Below are positions 28,152 through 37,502 of a DNA stretch of 64,000 nt, piece by piece. This stretch comes from Streptomyces sp. NBC_01498 (GTDB taxonomy: Bacteria > Actinomycetota > Actinomycetes > Streptomycetales > Streptomycetaceae): assembly GCF_036327775.1 (NCBI RefSeq), contig NZ_CP109598.1:372001-436000 (forward strand), written 5' to 3'. The notes under the pieces are model-generated. The model made no database searches. It had not been told where the DNA came from and saw only the letters and a program-made list of their open reading frames with translations. Both the position numbers and the translations under genes were made by a program. Numbering within the stretch: the stretch's first letter is position 1; the number at the start of each line of letters is the position of its first letter.

Positions 28152-30008
28152 TCAGTCCCTGTCGAACTCGGCGTCGATGACGTCGTCGGCGCCGGACGGC
28201 TCAAGGCCCTCGCCCGCCCCGGCGTCCCCCGGTCCGTCGCCGGGTACCACGTCGCCGCTCTCGTCCGCTGCCGGTGGGGTTCGGTGCGCGGCCAGCGACA
28301 CGTGGGTCTGGTGGAGTTCGGAGGTGAGCGTCCCGGCCCGTACCGGGTCGGCCTCGACCTCGACGGCCTGCCGTGCGTCGGAGACGAGCAGCCGTGCGCG
28401 GGCCCGCTCGTGCTCGGGCGCGAAGTCACCGAGTTCGGTGAGGAGATGCTCCACCCGGTGGGCTGCGGCGTCGAGTTCGTTGCGGGCGTGGACGGCCTCG
28501 CGCAGCGCCTGGTCCTCGCCGTGGTTGCGGGCGGCCTCGGCGACGATCCGTTCGGCCTCCGACCGGTCGAGGCGGGCGCCCTCGCCGATGGAGACGGACT
28601 GAGCCCCGCCGGTGGCCCGGTCCCTCGCGCCGACGTGGAGGACGCCGTCGGCGTCGACGTCGAAGGTGACCTCGATACGCGGTTCGCCACGGGGCGCGGG
28701 ACGGATGCCGGTGAGCTGGAAGCGGCCGAGGACCCGGTTGTCGGCGGCCCGTTCACGTTCACCCTGGACGGCCACGACATCGACGGCCGACTGGTTGTCC
28801 TCCGCGGTCGAGAAGGTCCTGGAGCGGCGGACGGGGAACGGGGTGTTCCGCTCGATGATCTTCGTCATGACACCGCCGTGCGTCTCGACTCCGAGCGCGA
28901 GCGGCAGGACGTCCGGCGGCAGGGCGTCCCCGGCCCGGCCCGCGAGGACCCCCGCCTGGATCGCGGCGCCCAGCGCCACGACCTCGTCGGGGCTGACACC
29001 CGTACGGGGTTCCGTGCCGCCGGCGAGGCGGCGGACCAGGGCCCGGACGGCGGGGATACGGGTCGAGCCGCCGACCAGGACGACCTCGTCGATGTCCTGT
29101 TCGGTCAGCGCGGCGTCGGCGAGCGCCCGCCGGACGGGCCCGGCGCAGCGCTCCACGAGATCGGCGGTGAGCCGTTCGAACGTGGGGCGCGTGACCGTCC
29201 CGGTCAGATGCCGGGGGCCGGAGATGTCGGCGGCGACGAAGGGCAGACCTATCCGGGTCCGGGTGGCCGAGCTGAGTTCGGTCTTGGCCTTCTCCGCCGC
29301 CTCGAAGAGCCGTGGCAGGGACCGCGGGTCCGCTCGCGGGTCGATGCCGTTGTCGCGCTGGAAACCGTCGGCGAGATGGTCGACCAGCCGGCGGTCGAAG
29401 TCGGCGCCGCCGAGGTGGCTGTCGCCCGCGGTGGACCGTACCTCCACGGCTCCGTCCGCGACGTCCAGAACGCTCACGTCGAGGGTGCCGCCGCCGAGGT
29501 CGAAGACGAGCACGCTTTCGTGCTCCTTCTCGTCCGTCCCATGCCCGAACCCGTTCGTGGCGCGTCCGATCTTGTCCATTCCGTACGCGAGTGCGGCGGC
29601 GGTGGGCTCGTCGATGACACGCAGGACGTCGAGACCGGCGGTCCGGCAGGCGTCCCCGACGGCGGTTCGCCGCGCGTCGTCGTAGTGGGCGGGCACGGTG
29701 ATGACGGCTTCGGTGATCCGCTCGCCCAGGGCCCGGCCCGCGTCCTCGGCGAGTTGGCGCAGTACGGGCGCCGCGGCCGAGGTCCCGGCGCCCTCGGGAT
29801 CGGGGACCGCCTGCCGCCGGGCCGGTGGCCCGCTCCGCCGCTCGACCGCATCGGCGTCACCGGTGTCGGTGTCGGTGTCGGTGAATCCGGCCACGGGGGG
29901 TTCGGTGCGGGCGCCCCGCGCGTGGCGGACGACCGTCGCCCCGCCGTCCTTCCAGACGGCGATCACCGAGGTGGTGGTACCGAGATCGATTCCTGCTGCC
30001 TTGGCCAT
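28152..30008 (-). CDS. Divergent Hsp70/DnaK paralogue
   Basis: 618 aa. The Hsp70 ATPase motifs are present: AAGIDLGTTTSVIAVW, AVITVPAHYDDARR, VFDLGGGTLDVSVLDV and VVLVGGSTRIPAVR. The substrate-binding domain is LPLALGVETHGGVMTKIIERNTPFP...FQLTGIRPAPRG. Subdomain IB is shortened by roughly 30 residues: the stretch between KRQAV-like ARRQAVPDPEG and VLRQLAEDAG replaces a longer segment in DnaK. The lid is short and the end acidic (DVIDAEFDRD). No grpE, dnaJ or hspR is adjacent, so it is an accessory chaperone rather than the main DnaK. Start ATG 30008 with GGGAG upstream. Three in-frame 6-bp repeats (29865-29882) code a DTDTDTG stretch in the shortened segment. Confidence 0.87.
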   Translation of the reverse strand: MAKAAGIDLGTTTSVIAVWKDGGATVVRHARGARTEPPVAGFTDTDTDTGDADAVERRSGPPARRQAVPDPEGAGTSAAAPVLRQLAEDAGRALGERITEAVITVPAHYDDARRTAVGDACRTAGLDVLRVIDEPTAAALAYGMDKIGRATNGFGHGTDEKEHESVLVFDLGGGTLDVSVLDVADGAVEVRSTAGDSHLGGADFDRRLVDHLADGFQRDNGIDPRADPRSLPRLFEAAEKAKTELSSATRTRIGLPFVAADISGPRHLTGTVTRPTFERLTADLVERCAGPVRRALADAALTEQDIDEVVLVGGSTRIPAVRALVRRLAGGTEPRTGVSPDEVVALGAAIQAGVLAGRAGDALPPDVLPLALGVETHGGVMTKIIERNTPFPVRRSRTFSTAEDNQSAVDVVAVQGERERAADNRVLGRFQLTGIRPAPRGEPRIEVTFDVDADGVLHVGARDRATGGAQSVSIGEGARLDRSEAERIVAEAARNHGEDQALREAVHARNELDAAAHRVEHLLTELGDFAPEHERARARLLVSDARQAVEVEADPVRAGTLTSELHQTHVSLAAHRTPPAADESGDVVPGDGPGDAGAGEGLEPSGADDVIDAEFDRD

Positions 30009-30261
30009 GGACCACTCCCGGGTCGGGCCGGGCACCCGCGCTCGGGCCACCGGCCGTGCGTGAGTGGCACGCCCCGCGTATCCCGCGGCACGTCCCGCCG
30101 ATGGCGGAGGCCGGTACGGACCTACAACGGCCTACGACCGACGGCCTGCGACCCGCGCTCCTCCGAGGCGACATCACCCACTTCTGTCCAGTTTCACACC
30201 CTTCGCGGCGTGGTGCGAAGCCGGCGGTGTACACCCGAGACCCGGCGGCGGGCTCGACGGC

Positions 30262-30298
30262 CGGGATCAGGTGCCCGGATCAGGTGTGCCCGGATCAG
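30262..30298. repeat. Three GGATCAG-containing repeats overlapping the GH65 stop codon
   Basis: Three diverged 13-15 bp copies, each with GGATCAG (30264, 30277 and 30292), lie at the 3' end of the GH65 gene; the third includes its stop codon. The rest of 30009-30261, upstream of the Hsp70 gene, shows no gene. I did not find an inverted repeat resembling the heat-shock operators I know there. Confidence 0.7.
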
Positions 30299-32649
30299 CG
30301 GCGGCGCCCGCCCTCGTTGGGCCGGCGTCCGGGCGGGTACGGCGGTGGCGGCGGGGCGACGACCGGCGGAATGGCACGGGCATCGCCGACCCCGCCGCGC
30401 ACGGTGAGCGGGTCGCCGTAGTGGCGGATCTTCAGCGGTTCACCGGTGGGAAGGCTGTACGTCGCGGTGGTGGAGGTGATCTCGACCCGCAGATGACGGT
30501 CGCGGAACCGGACCGTGAAAGCGAGCCGGCTGATCTCCTCCGGCAGCCGGGGCGCGAACTCCAGCCGCTCCCCGTGGCGCCGCATACCGCCGAAACCGGC
30601 CACCAGGGCCGTCCAGGCGCCCGCGAGCGAGGCGATGTGCAGGCCGTCGCGGGTGTTGTGCTCCAGGTCCTCCAGGTCCATCAGCGCGGCCTCGGTCAGA
30701 TAGTCGTAGGCCAGGCGCAGGTGTCCGGTCTCCACGGCCATGACGGCCTGGCAGCAGGCCGACAGGGACGAGTCACGGACGGTGAGGGCTTCGTAGTAGG
30801 CGAAGTTGCGCGCCTTGTGGTCGGCGTCGAAGTACGCGCCGCACTTGTACATCGCGAGGACCAGGTCGGCCTGTTTGACGACCTGCTTGCGGTAGATGTC
30901 GAAGTACGGGAAGTGGAGCAGCAGCGGGTACTGGTCGGGCCGGGTGCGGGCGAAGTCCCACTGCTGGTGCCCGGTGAATCCGGCGTCCTGCTCGTGGACC
31001 CGCAACTCCTCGTTGTACGGGACGTGCATGGCCTCGGCGGCGTCCCGCCAGGTCGCGCTCTCCTCGTCGTCCACCCCGAGTCGGGACGCGCGGTCGGCGT
31101 GCCGCTCGACGATGTCCGCCGCCGCGAGCAGATTCGTCCGGGCCATCAGGTTGGTGTACGTGTTGTCGTCCACGACGGCGCTGTACTCGTCGGGGCCGGT
31201 GACACCGTCGATGTGGAAGGCGCCGCGGTGGTCGTGGTGGCCGAGGGAGCGCCACAACCGGGCTGTTTCCACGAGGAGTTCGACGGCGCACTCGCGCTCG
31301 AACTCCTCGTCGTGGGTCGCGGCGAGATAGCCCACGACGGCGTCGGCGATCCCGGCGTTCACATGGAACGCCGCCGCGCCGGCCGGCCAGTAGGCCGAGC
31401 ACTCGGAGCCCTCGATGGTCCGCCAGGGGAACGCCGCGCCGCTCAGGCCGAGTTGCGTCGCCCTCTCCCGGGCGGCGGGCAGGGTGCTCTGGCGCCAGCG
31501 CAGGGCCTGGGACACCGCGTCGGGCGTGGTGTTGGTGAGCAGGGGCAGGACGAACGCCTCGGTGTCCCAGAAGGCGTGCCCGTCATAGCCCGATCCGGTC
31601 AACCCCTTGGCGGGGAGACCGCGTTGCTCGGCGCGGGCGCCCGCCTGGAGGACGTGGAAGAGGGCGAACCGTACGGCCTGCTGGATCTTCTCGTCCCCGT
31701 CCACCTCCACGTCGGCGCAGGTCCAGAAGTCGTCCAGATAGGCGCGCTGTTCCTCGGCCAGTCCGTCCCAGCCGACGCTCGTGGCGCCCGCCAGGGCGGC
31801 GTCCACCTGGTCGCTGACGGCGGGCAGTGACCGGGCGCCGGACCAGCCGTACGCCACGATCTTGTCGAGGCGCAGGCTCGTGCCGGGGGCGAGGACTGCG
31901 GTGACGGTCAGCCGGGCGATGTCGTCGTCGGACTCGCACTGGGTCGTGGTGCGTTCGGGCCCCGACACGAAGTGGTCGGCCGCCGCGCCGACACGCAGGG
32001 CGCTGCGGCGGGTGGAGTGCACCAGCCGCAGCCGGTGTCCGGACGCGAAGGTCTGTTCCGCCTGGAGGGGTGACTCCAGGGCGACGGCGGCGCGGGGATC
32101 GCCGGTGCCGTCGGGCAGTTGCTCGTTGGCGACCAGTTCGGACTGGATCACGATGCGCGCCTCGGAGTCGACCGCCTCCACCTGGTAGGAGACGGCGGCG
32201 ACGGCGCGCTGGGTGAAGGAGACGAGGCGGGTGGAGCGCACCCGTACGGTGCTGCCGGCGGGTGAGGTCCACTCGCAGGTACGGTGCAGCAGGCCGGTGC
32301 GCAGGTCCAGGACCCGTTCGTGGGAGCGGAGTTGGCCGTAGCGCACGTCGAACGGCTCGTCGTCCACGAGCAGTCGGATGATCTTGCCGTTGGTGACGTT
32401 GATGACAGTCTGGCCGGACTCGGGGTAGCCGTATCCGGCCTCCGCGTAGGGCAGCGGGTGCAGTTCGTGGACGCCGTTGAGGTAGGAGCCCGGCAGACCG
32501 TGCGGTTCGCCCTCGTCGAGATTGCCGCGCCAGCCGACATGGCCGTTGGACAGCGCGAAGACCGATTCGCTCTGCGGCAGGACGTCGAGGCTGAGTTCGG
32601 TCTCCCGCAGGGACCAGGGCTCCACCGCGTACATCGAGTCGGTGATCAT
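30295..32649 (-). CDS. Glycoside hydrolase family 65 disaccharide phosphorylase (maltose/trehalose/kojibiose type)
   Basis: 784 aa. GH65 features are the N-terminal beta-sandwich (SESVFALSNGHVGWRGNLDEG), the (alpha/alpha)6 barrel with KGLTGSGYDGHAFWDTEAF and FPWRTI, and the general acid Glu in GVTGPDEYSAVVDDNTYTN (about E488). These enzymes split a disaccharide with phosphate, inverting to beta-glucose 1-phosphate and glucose. The start (ATG 32649) overlaps by 4 nt the stop of a beta-phosphoglucomutase-type HAD gene, the classic partner that converts beta-G1P to G6P. Whether the sugar is maltose, trehalose or another cannot be read from sequence. Confidence 0.9.
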   Translation of the reverse strand: MITDSMYAVEPWSLRETELSLDVLPQSESVFALSNGHVGWRGNLDEGEPHGLPGSYLNGVHELHPLPYAEAGYGYPESGQTVINVTNGKIIRLLVDDEPFDVRYGQLRSHERVLDLRTGLLHRTCEWTSPAGSTVRVRSTRLVSFTQRAVAAVSYQVEAVDSEARIVIQSELVANEQLPDGTGDPRAAVALESPLQAEQTFASGHRLRLVHSTRRSALRVGAAADHFVSGPERTTTQCESDDDIARLTVTAVLAPGTSLRLDKIVAYGWSGARSLPAVSDQVDAALAGATSVGWDGLAEEQRAYLDDFWTCADVEVDGDEKIQQAVRFALFHVLQAGARAEQRGLPAKGLTGSGYDGHAFWDTEAFVLPLLTNTTPDAVSQALRWRQSTLPAARERATQLGLSGAAFPWRTIEGSECSAYWPAGAAAFHVNAGIADAVVGYLAATHDEEFERECAVELLVETARLWRSLGHHDHRGAFHIDGVTGPDEYSAVVDDNTYTNLMARTNLLAAADIVERHADRASRLGVDDEESATWRDAAEAMHVPYNEELRVHEQDAGFTGHQQWDFARTRPDQYPLLLHFPYFDIYRKQVVKQADLVLAMYKCGAYFDADHKARNFAYYEALTVRDSSLSACCQAVMAVETGHLRLAYDYLTEAALMDLEDLEHNTRDGLHIASLAGAWTALVAGFGGMRRHGERLEFAPRLPEEISRLAFTVRFRDRHLRVEITSTTATYSLPTGEPLKIRHYGDPLTVRGGVGDARAIPPVVAPPPPPYPPGRRPNEGGRRR

Positions 32650-33431
32650 GAGTGCTGCTCCCCGTGGGCGCGGTCGTGGCCGGGGGCGGCGGGGCTGCCG
32701 GCGAGGTCCGCCAGGTCGGTGACCACGGTGTCCGCGCCGTGCGCCCGCAGCGCGTCGGCCTGGCCGACCCGGTCGACGCCGACGACGTAGCCGAAGTGTC
32801 CGGAGCGGCCCGCCTCCATGCCCGCCAGCGCGTCCTCGAAGACGGCGGCGTCCGACGCCTCGACGCCCAGGTCGCGCGCCGCCGCGAGGAACGGGGCAGG
32901 GTCCGGTTTGCCGGGCAGTCCGCGCTCGGCCGCCACGACGCCGTCGACCCGGACGTCGAACAGTCCCTCGGCGTCGATCGACCGGAGGATGTCGCGGCAG
33001 TTGGTGCTGGAGGAGACGACAGCGGTACGCAGTCCGCCCGCGCGGACGTCCCGGATGTAGCGCAGGGAGCCGTCGTACGCCTCGACGCCCCCGGTCCTGA
33101 TCTTCTTCAGGAGCAGTTCGTTCTTGCGGTTGCCGAGGCCCTGGACGGTGGCCCGGTCGGGCGGGTCGTCCGGCGCGCCCTCGGGAAGCCGGATGTCGCG
33201 CGAGCCGAGAAAGGCCCGGACGCCGTCGGCGCGGGGCAGCCCGTCGACGAATCGGTTGTAGTCGGCGACGGCGTCGAACGGGCGGAATTGTTCCCCGTCA
33301 CCACGCTCCCGCAGGAATACGTCGAACGTCTCCTTCCAGGCGGCGGCGTGCACCACGGCCGTCCTGGTGATGACTCCGTCGAGATCGAACAGACAGGCCC
33401 GAATTCTGTCCGGGAGGCCGAGTTTCGTCAT
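32646..33431 (-). CDS. pgmB: HAD hydrolase, beta-phosphoglucomutase type
   Basis: 261 aa from ATG 33431 (GGAGAAGG upstream). The HAD motifs are I FDLDGVITRT (nucleophile and acid/base Asp), II VVSSST, III GLPGKPDPAPF (Lys) and IV AAVFEDALAGMEAG. The helical cap is large, as in beta-PGM. It converts beta-glucose 1-phosphate from the coupled GH65 phosphorylase to glucose 6-phosphate. The DGVIT..T start and KPDPAPF are typical of beta-PGM fused or adjacent to GH65 in actinomycetes. It overlaps the downstream GH65 gene by ATGA. Confidence 0.88.
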   Translation of the reverse strand: MTKLGLPDRIRACLFDLDGVITRTAVVHAAAWKETFDVFLRERGDGEQFRPFDAVADYNRFVDGLPRADGVRAFLGSRDIRLPEGAPDDPPDRATVQGLGNRKNELLLKKIRTGGVEAYDGSLRYIRDVRAGGLRTAVVSSSTNCRDILRSIDAEGLFDVRVDGVVAAERGLPGKPDPAPFLAAARDLGVEASDAAVFEDALAGMEAGRSGHFGYVVGVDRVGQADALRAHGADTVVTDLADLAGSPAAPGHDRAHGEQHS

Positions 33432-33499
33432 GCGGCGCACCTTCTCCGTGGAAGAGGGCTGCTTTCCCGGCAATCGTAGGGCGCGCGCGGACCGTCCGC

Positions 33500-34054
33500 T
33501 CAGGGGCCGAGCTGGTCGAGAAAGCCGAGGAGGTTGGCCCGCAGGCGCTCGGTCTGCTGCTCGACGGTCAGGGTCTCCTCCATGCGCGAGCCCGGCGCGG
33601 CGGCCTTCTTTCCGCGTACGTACAGGGAGCAGGCGAGGTCGGTGCACATGTACAGCCCCACCGAGTTGCCCTCGCGGCCCGCCCTGCCGCGCTTGCGCGC
33701 CGCCATCAGGGACACCCCGCCGCCCGGGTGGGTGGTCAGACAGAGGGAGCACATGGTGCGGTGCAGAAAGCCCCGGCGCCGTGACGGATATCGCAGGGTC
33801 ACCCCGACGAGCGTGCCGTCCCTTTCCGAGCTGTCCCCTTCCTCGCCGTCCCCTTCTGTGCCGTCTCCTGGCACGTCGTCCCTTTGCACGACGAGATAGG
33901 CGCGGTCGGGCGCGGAGAGATCGAGCCATCCCAGGAAGTCGAGGTCTTCCCAGGGAAGCTCCGCGAAGCCGCGCGGAAGGGGCAGTCGCTGCGCCTCGCC
34001 CTTGGAACAATTGACGAACGACGCCCTGATGTCACGCTCGGTCACAGCTTTCAT
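33500..34054 (-). CDS. FBP-domain (FusB-like treble-clef zinc finger) protein
   Basis: 184 aa. The C-terminal half carries the four-cysteine zinc knuckle typical of FBP/elongation factor G-binding proteins (TMCSLCLTTHPGG ... GLYMCTDLACSLYVRG). FusB relatives bind EF-G and release it from stalled ribosomes; a ribosome-associated role is inferred only from fold. A low-complexity acidic insert (about 73-90, rich in G, D and E) comes from short DNA repeats. It is transcribed divergently from a TetR gene, with a perfect palindrome between, so the TetR probably controls it. Confidence 0.85.
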   Translation of the reverse strand: MKAVTERDIRASFVNCSKGEAQRLPLPRGFAELPWEDLDFLGWLDLSAPDRAYLVVQRDDVPGDGTEGDGEEGDSSERDGTLVGVTLRYPSRRRGFLHRTMCSLCLTTHPGGGVSLMAARKRGRAGREGNSVGLYMCTDLACSLYVRGKKAAAPGSRMEETLTVEQQTERLRANLLGFLDQLGP

Positions 34055-34071
34055 GGTGGCGACGCTAACAG

Positions 34072-34090
34072 TGCCTAATCATATTAGGCA
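34072..34090. promoter_or_regulatory. Perfect 19-bp palindrome between divergent FBP and TetR genes
   Basis: TGCCTAAT-CAT-ATTAGGCA is a perfect 8+3+8 inverted repeat in an AT-rich island. On the minus strand it lies just after a possible -35 TTGCCT (34093-34088), so binding would block the FBP promoter. It is the expected size for a TetR operator. Confidence 0.75.
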
Positions 34091-34147
34091 AACAATTATT
34101 TTCCCTAGGTACGCTGTGCTCCTCATCCGGCACAGGAGGTGGCGCCC

Positions 34148-34762
34148 ATGGCGCGCGTGGGACTGACCGTCGAACGGCTGACCGAGGCGGCGGCCGAGCT
34201 GGCGGACGAGGTGGGATTCGAGAACGTCACCGTCGCCGCGCTCGCCCGGCGCTTCGGGGTGAAGGACGCGAGCCTCTACGCCCATCTGAGGAACGCGGCC
34301 GATCTGCGGACGAGGATCGCGCTGCTGGCGGTGGACGAGTTCGCGGAGCGGGTGGCCGCCGCGCTGGCGGGGCGGGCCGGGAAGGACGCGCTCGTGGCGT
34401 ACGCCGACGCGTACCGGGCGTTCGCGCGGGAGCGCCCCGGTCTGTACGGGGCCACCCAGACCCGGATCGACCCGCCGCTGCCCGCCCCTCCCCCGTCGTA
34501 CGCGCGCACCGTCGGGATGACGTACGGGATGCTCCGGGCGTACGGTCTGGACGAGCCCGATCTGACGGACGCCGTACGGCTGCTGCGCAGCACCTTCCAC
34601 GGCTTCACCGCGCTGGAGGCCGGCGGCGGGTTCGCCGCCGACCGTGAGGTGCGGGCGTCCTGGGAACGGATGGTCGAGGCGCTCCATGTGCTGCTGACGC
34701 ACTGGCCCGCCGCAGGCGGGGCGGCGCCCACTGGCGCGGCCTCCCCTCATAGGGTTACGTAG
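34148..34762 (+). CDS. TetR-family regulator
   Basis: 204 aa from ATG 34148, with AGGAGGT at 34134-34140. The N-terminal helix-turn-helix is [23 protein letters not shown]; the C-terminus resembles the TetR_C WHG-type ligand domain ([15 protein letters not shown]). It likely binds the palindrome at 34072-34090 and represses both itself and the FBP-domain gene. The ligand is unknown. Confidence 0.88.
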   Translation: MARVGLTVERLTEAAAELADEVGFENVTVAALARRFGVKDASLYAHLRNAADLRTRIALLAVDEFAERVAAALAGRAGKDALVAYADAYRAFARERPGLYGATQTRIDPPLPAPPPSYARTVGMTYGMLRAYGLDEPDLTDAVRLLRSTFHGFTALEAGGGFAADREVRASWERMVEALHVLLTHWPAAGGAAPTGAASPHRVT

Positions 34763-34839
34763 CGGGGGCGCGGCCCCGAAGTCCCGCCCGGCGCGCGACG
34801 CCCCGGGCGGCGGCCGACCGACACGATGGGAGTTCGGCG

Positions 34840-36486
34840 ATGGTGCACGACAGGGCCGGGCAGCCGGCGCAGCCCGGAGACCTGGTGGACGTGGCGCGGC
34901 TGGTGACGGCGTATTACGCGCTGCGTCCGGATCCGGCCGATCCCGCGCAGCGGGTCGCCTTCGGCACGTCGGGACACCGCGGCTCCGCCCTCGTGGCGGC
35001 GTTCAACGAGGACCACATCGCCGCCACCACGCAGGCCATCTGCGACTACCGCACCCGCCAGGGCACCGACGGGCCGCTGTTCCTCGGCGCCGACACGCAC
35101 GCGCTGTCCGAGCCGGCCCGGGTCACGGCGCTGGAGGTGCTGGCCGCCAACGGGGCCACCGTCCTGATCGACTCGGACGACGGCTACACGCCCACCCCCG
35201 CCGTCTCGCTCGCGATCCTGACGCACAACCAGGGCCGCAGCACGGGGCTCGCCGACGGCATCGTCGTCACGCCGTCGCACAACCCCCCGGCCGACGGCGG
35301 CTTCAAGTACAACCCGCCCAACGGCGGCCCGGCCGGTTCGGACGCCACCTCCTGGATCCAGGACCGGGCCAACTCCCTGATCGAGGGCGGTCTCAAGGAA
35401 GTCCGCCGGGTGCCGTACGCGCGGGCGCTGGCCGCGGACACCACGGGGCGGCACGACTTCCTGGGCCGGTACGTCGAGGACCTGCCGTCCGTCCTGGACC
35501 TGGACGCGGTCCGGGACGCCGGGATCCGGATCGGCGCGGACCCGCTCGGCGGCGCCTCGGTCGGGTACTGGGGCCGGATCGCCGAGCGGCACCGGCTGGA
35601 CCTCACCGTGGTGAACCCGCTCGCCGACCCGACCTGGCGGTTCATGACGCTGGACTGGGACGGCAAGATCCGGATGGACTGCTCGTCGCCGTACGCCATG
35701 GCGTCGCTGATCGCCCAGCGCGACACGTACACGATCGCCACCGGCAACGACGCGGACGCCGACCGGCACGGCATCGTCACGCCCGACGGCGGGCTGATGA
35801 ACCCCAACCACTATCTGGCCGTGGCCATCCAGTACCTGTACGCGCACCGCGACGGCTGGCCGGACGGCACCGGGATCGGCAAGACGCTGGTGTCGTCCTC
35901 GATGATCGACCGGGTCGCCGCCGATCTGGGGCGGACGCTGGTGGAGGTGCCGGTCGGGTTCAAGTGGTTCGTCGACGGTCTGTACGACGGCGGGCTGGGC
36001 TTCGGCGGCGAGGAATCGGCCGGCGCGTCCTTCCTGCGCCGCGACGGGCGGGTGTGGACCACCGACAAGGACGGGATCCTGCTCGCCCTGCTGGCCTCCG
36101 AGATCACCGCCGTCACGGGCTCCACCCCGTCCGAGCACTACACGGCGCTGACCGGACGCTTCGGCGATCCGGCGTACGCCCGTGTGGACGCCCCCGCGAC
36201 CCGGCAGGAGAAGGCCGTGCTCGCGAAACTCTCGGCGGACCAGGTCACGGCCGGCTCGCTGGCGGGCGAGCCGATCACCGCCGTCCTCACCGAGGCGCCC
36301 GGCAACGGCGCGGCGATCGGCGGCCTGAAGGTGTGCACGGAGAACGCGTGGTTCGCGGCCCGGCCCTCGGGCACGGAGGACGTCTACAAGGTGTACGCGG
36401 AGAGTTTCCGGGGAGCGGATCATCTGAGCGAGGTCCAGGAGGAGGCTAAGGCACTGGTGTCGACGGTCCTGCGCACGGCCGGCTGA
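34840..36486 (+). CDS. pgm: Phosphoglucomutase, alpha-D-glucose phosphate-specific
   Basis: 548 aa, the length of E. coli Pgm. It interconverts glucose 1- and 6-phosphate. The phosphoserine loop is TPSHNPP, the Mg site is NDADADRHG, the sugar loop is [11 protein letters not shown] and the phosphate site is [16 protein letters not shown]. It starts 77 nt after the TetR gene and has its own GGAG. Standing near the GH65/beta-PGM operon, it completes interconversion of alpha- and beta-derived glucose phosphates. Confidence 0.95.
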   Translation: MVHDRAGQPAQPGDLVDVARLVTAYYALRPDPADPAQRVAFGTSGHRGSALVAAFNEDHIAATTQAICDYRTRQGTDGPLFLGADTHALSEPARVTALEVLAANGATVLIDSDDGYTPTPAVSLAILTHNQGRSTGLADGIVVTPSHNPPADGGFKYNPPNGGPAGSDATSWIQDRANSLIEGGLKEVRRVPYARALAADTTGRHDFLGRYVEDLPSVLDLDAVRDAGIRIGADPLGGASVGYWGRIAERHRLDLTVVNPLADPTWRFMTLDWDGKIRMDCSSPYAMASLIAQRDTYTIATGNDADADRHGIVTPDGGLMNPNHYLAVAIQYLYAHRDGWPDGTGIGKTLVSSSMIDRVAADLGRTLVEVPVGFKWFVDGLYDGGLGFGGEESAGASFLRRDGRVWTTDKDGILLALLASEITAVTGSTPSEHYTALTGRFGDPAYARVDAPATRQEKAVLAKLSADQVTAGSLAGEPITAVLTEAPGNGAAIGGLKVCTENAWFAARPSGTEDVYKVYAESFRGADHLSEVQEEAKALVSTVLRTAG

Positions 36487-36584
36487 CATTTCGTACGCCT
36501 TTGCGGTGTTGTGTGGCGCCGACGTCATACGATCACCCCGGCGGCCTCCCGTCCGCTCTCCCCCACCCCATCGAGGAGCCACCC

Positions 36585-37412
36585 ATGAACGCCGTCCCCG
36601 ACATCACGCTCAACAACGGCGTGACGATCCCCCAACTCGGCTTCGGCACCTTCCAGATCCCGCCGGAGGACACCCGGCGCGCGACGCTGGCCGCGCTGGA
36701 GATCGGCTACCGGCACATCGACACCGCGCAGATGTACGGCAACGAGAAGGAGGTCGGCCAGGCGGTCCGCGACTCCGGGATCGACCGGGACGACATCTTC
36801 GTGACCAGCAAGCTGGACAACACCGCCCACGATCCCGCCGCCGCGCACGCCGTGTTCGAGCAGAGCCTGCGGGACCTGGGGCTGGACCGGCTGGATCTCT
36901 TCCTCATCCACTGGCCGTGGCCGGCGGCCGGGGACTTCGTGGAGACCTGGAAGGCGCTGGAGGAGATGTACCGCTCCGGCAGGGCGCGGGCCATCGGCGT
37001 CTCCAACTTCCAGCCCCACCACCTGCGCCGGGTCCTCGACGGCTCCGAGATCGTGCCCGCCGTCAACCAGGTCGAGGTGCACCCGTATCTGACCCAGGAC
37101 GAGGTCAGGGCGTTCGACACCGAGCACGGCATCGCCACCGAGGCGTGGTCCCCCATCGCCAAGGGCCGGGTGCTCAAGGACCCGGTCGTCGTGAGCATCG
37201 CCGAGTCCGCCGGCCGCACGCCCGCGCAGGTGACCCTCCGGTGGGCACTCCAGCGCGGTGACATCGTCTTCCCGAAGTCGGTGACCCGGGAGCGTGTCGA
37301 GGAGAACTTCGCCCTGTTCGACTTCGAGCTGAGCGAGGCCGACATGGCCGAACTGTCCGCGCTGAACCGGGACGAAAGGACCGGCCCCCACCCGGACCGG
37401 TTCGGCAACTGA
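36585..37412 (+). CDS. Aldo/keto reductase
   Basis: 275 aa. It is an NADPH-dependent AKR with IPQLGFGTFQI and the catalytic Asp/Tyr in IDTAQMYGNE. Lys lies in VTSKLDN, His in FLIHWP, and the cofactor-binding FPKSVTRERVEEN is near the end. The size and sequence resemble the 2,5-diketo-gluconate reductase group. Start ATG 36585 behind GAGGAG. Substrate is not predictable. Confidence 0.93.
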   Translation: MNAVPDITLNNGVTIPQLGFGTFQIPPEDTRRATLAALEIGYRHIDTAQMYGNEKEVGQAVRDSGIDRDDIFVTSKLDNTAHDPAAAHAVFEQSLRDLGLDRLDLFLIHWPWPAAGDFVETWKALEEMYRSGRARAIGVSNFQPHHLRRVLDGSEIVPAVNQVEVHPYLTQDEVRAFDTEHGIATEAWSPIAKGRVLKDPVVVSIAESAGRTPAQVTLRWALQRGDIVFPKSVTRERVEENFALFDFELSEADMAELSALNRDERTGPHPDRFGN

Positions 37413-37502
37413 GCTCCGCCGGCGCCGCCCCGCCGCCGCCCGATGTTCCAACTCCGCAACTCCCGGTGAAGAAGGACCGTCGCGTACGGCAAGATCGGTC
37501 GT

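Noticed and set aside
30009-30294. Heat-shock operator (HAIR or CIRCE) upstream of the Hsp70 paralogue
   Set aside because: I could not find the inverted repeats I know for HspR or HrcA; only direct GGATCAG repeats are present.
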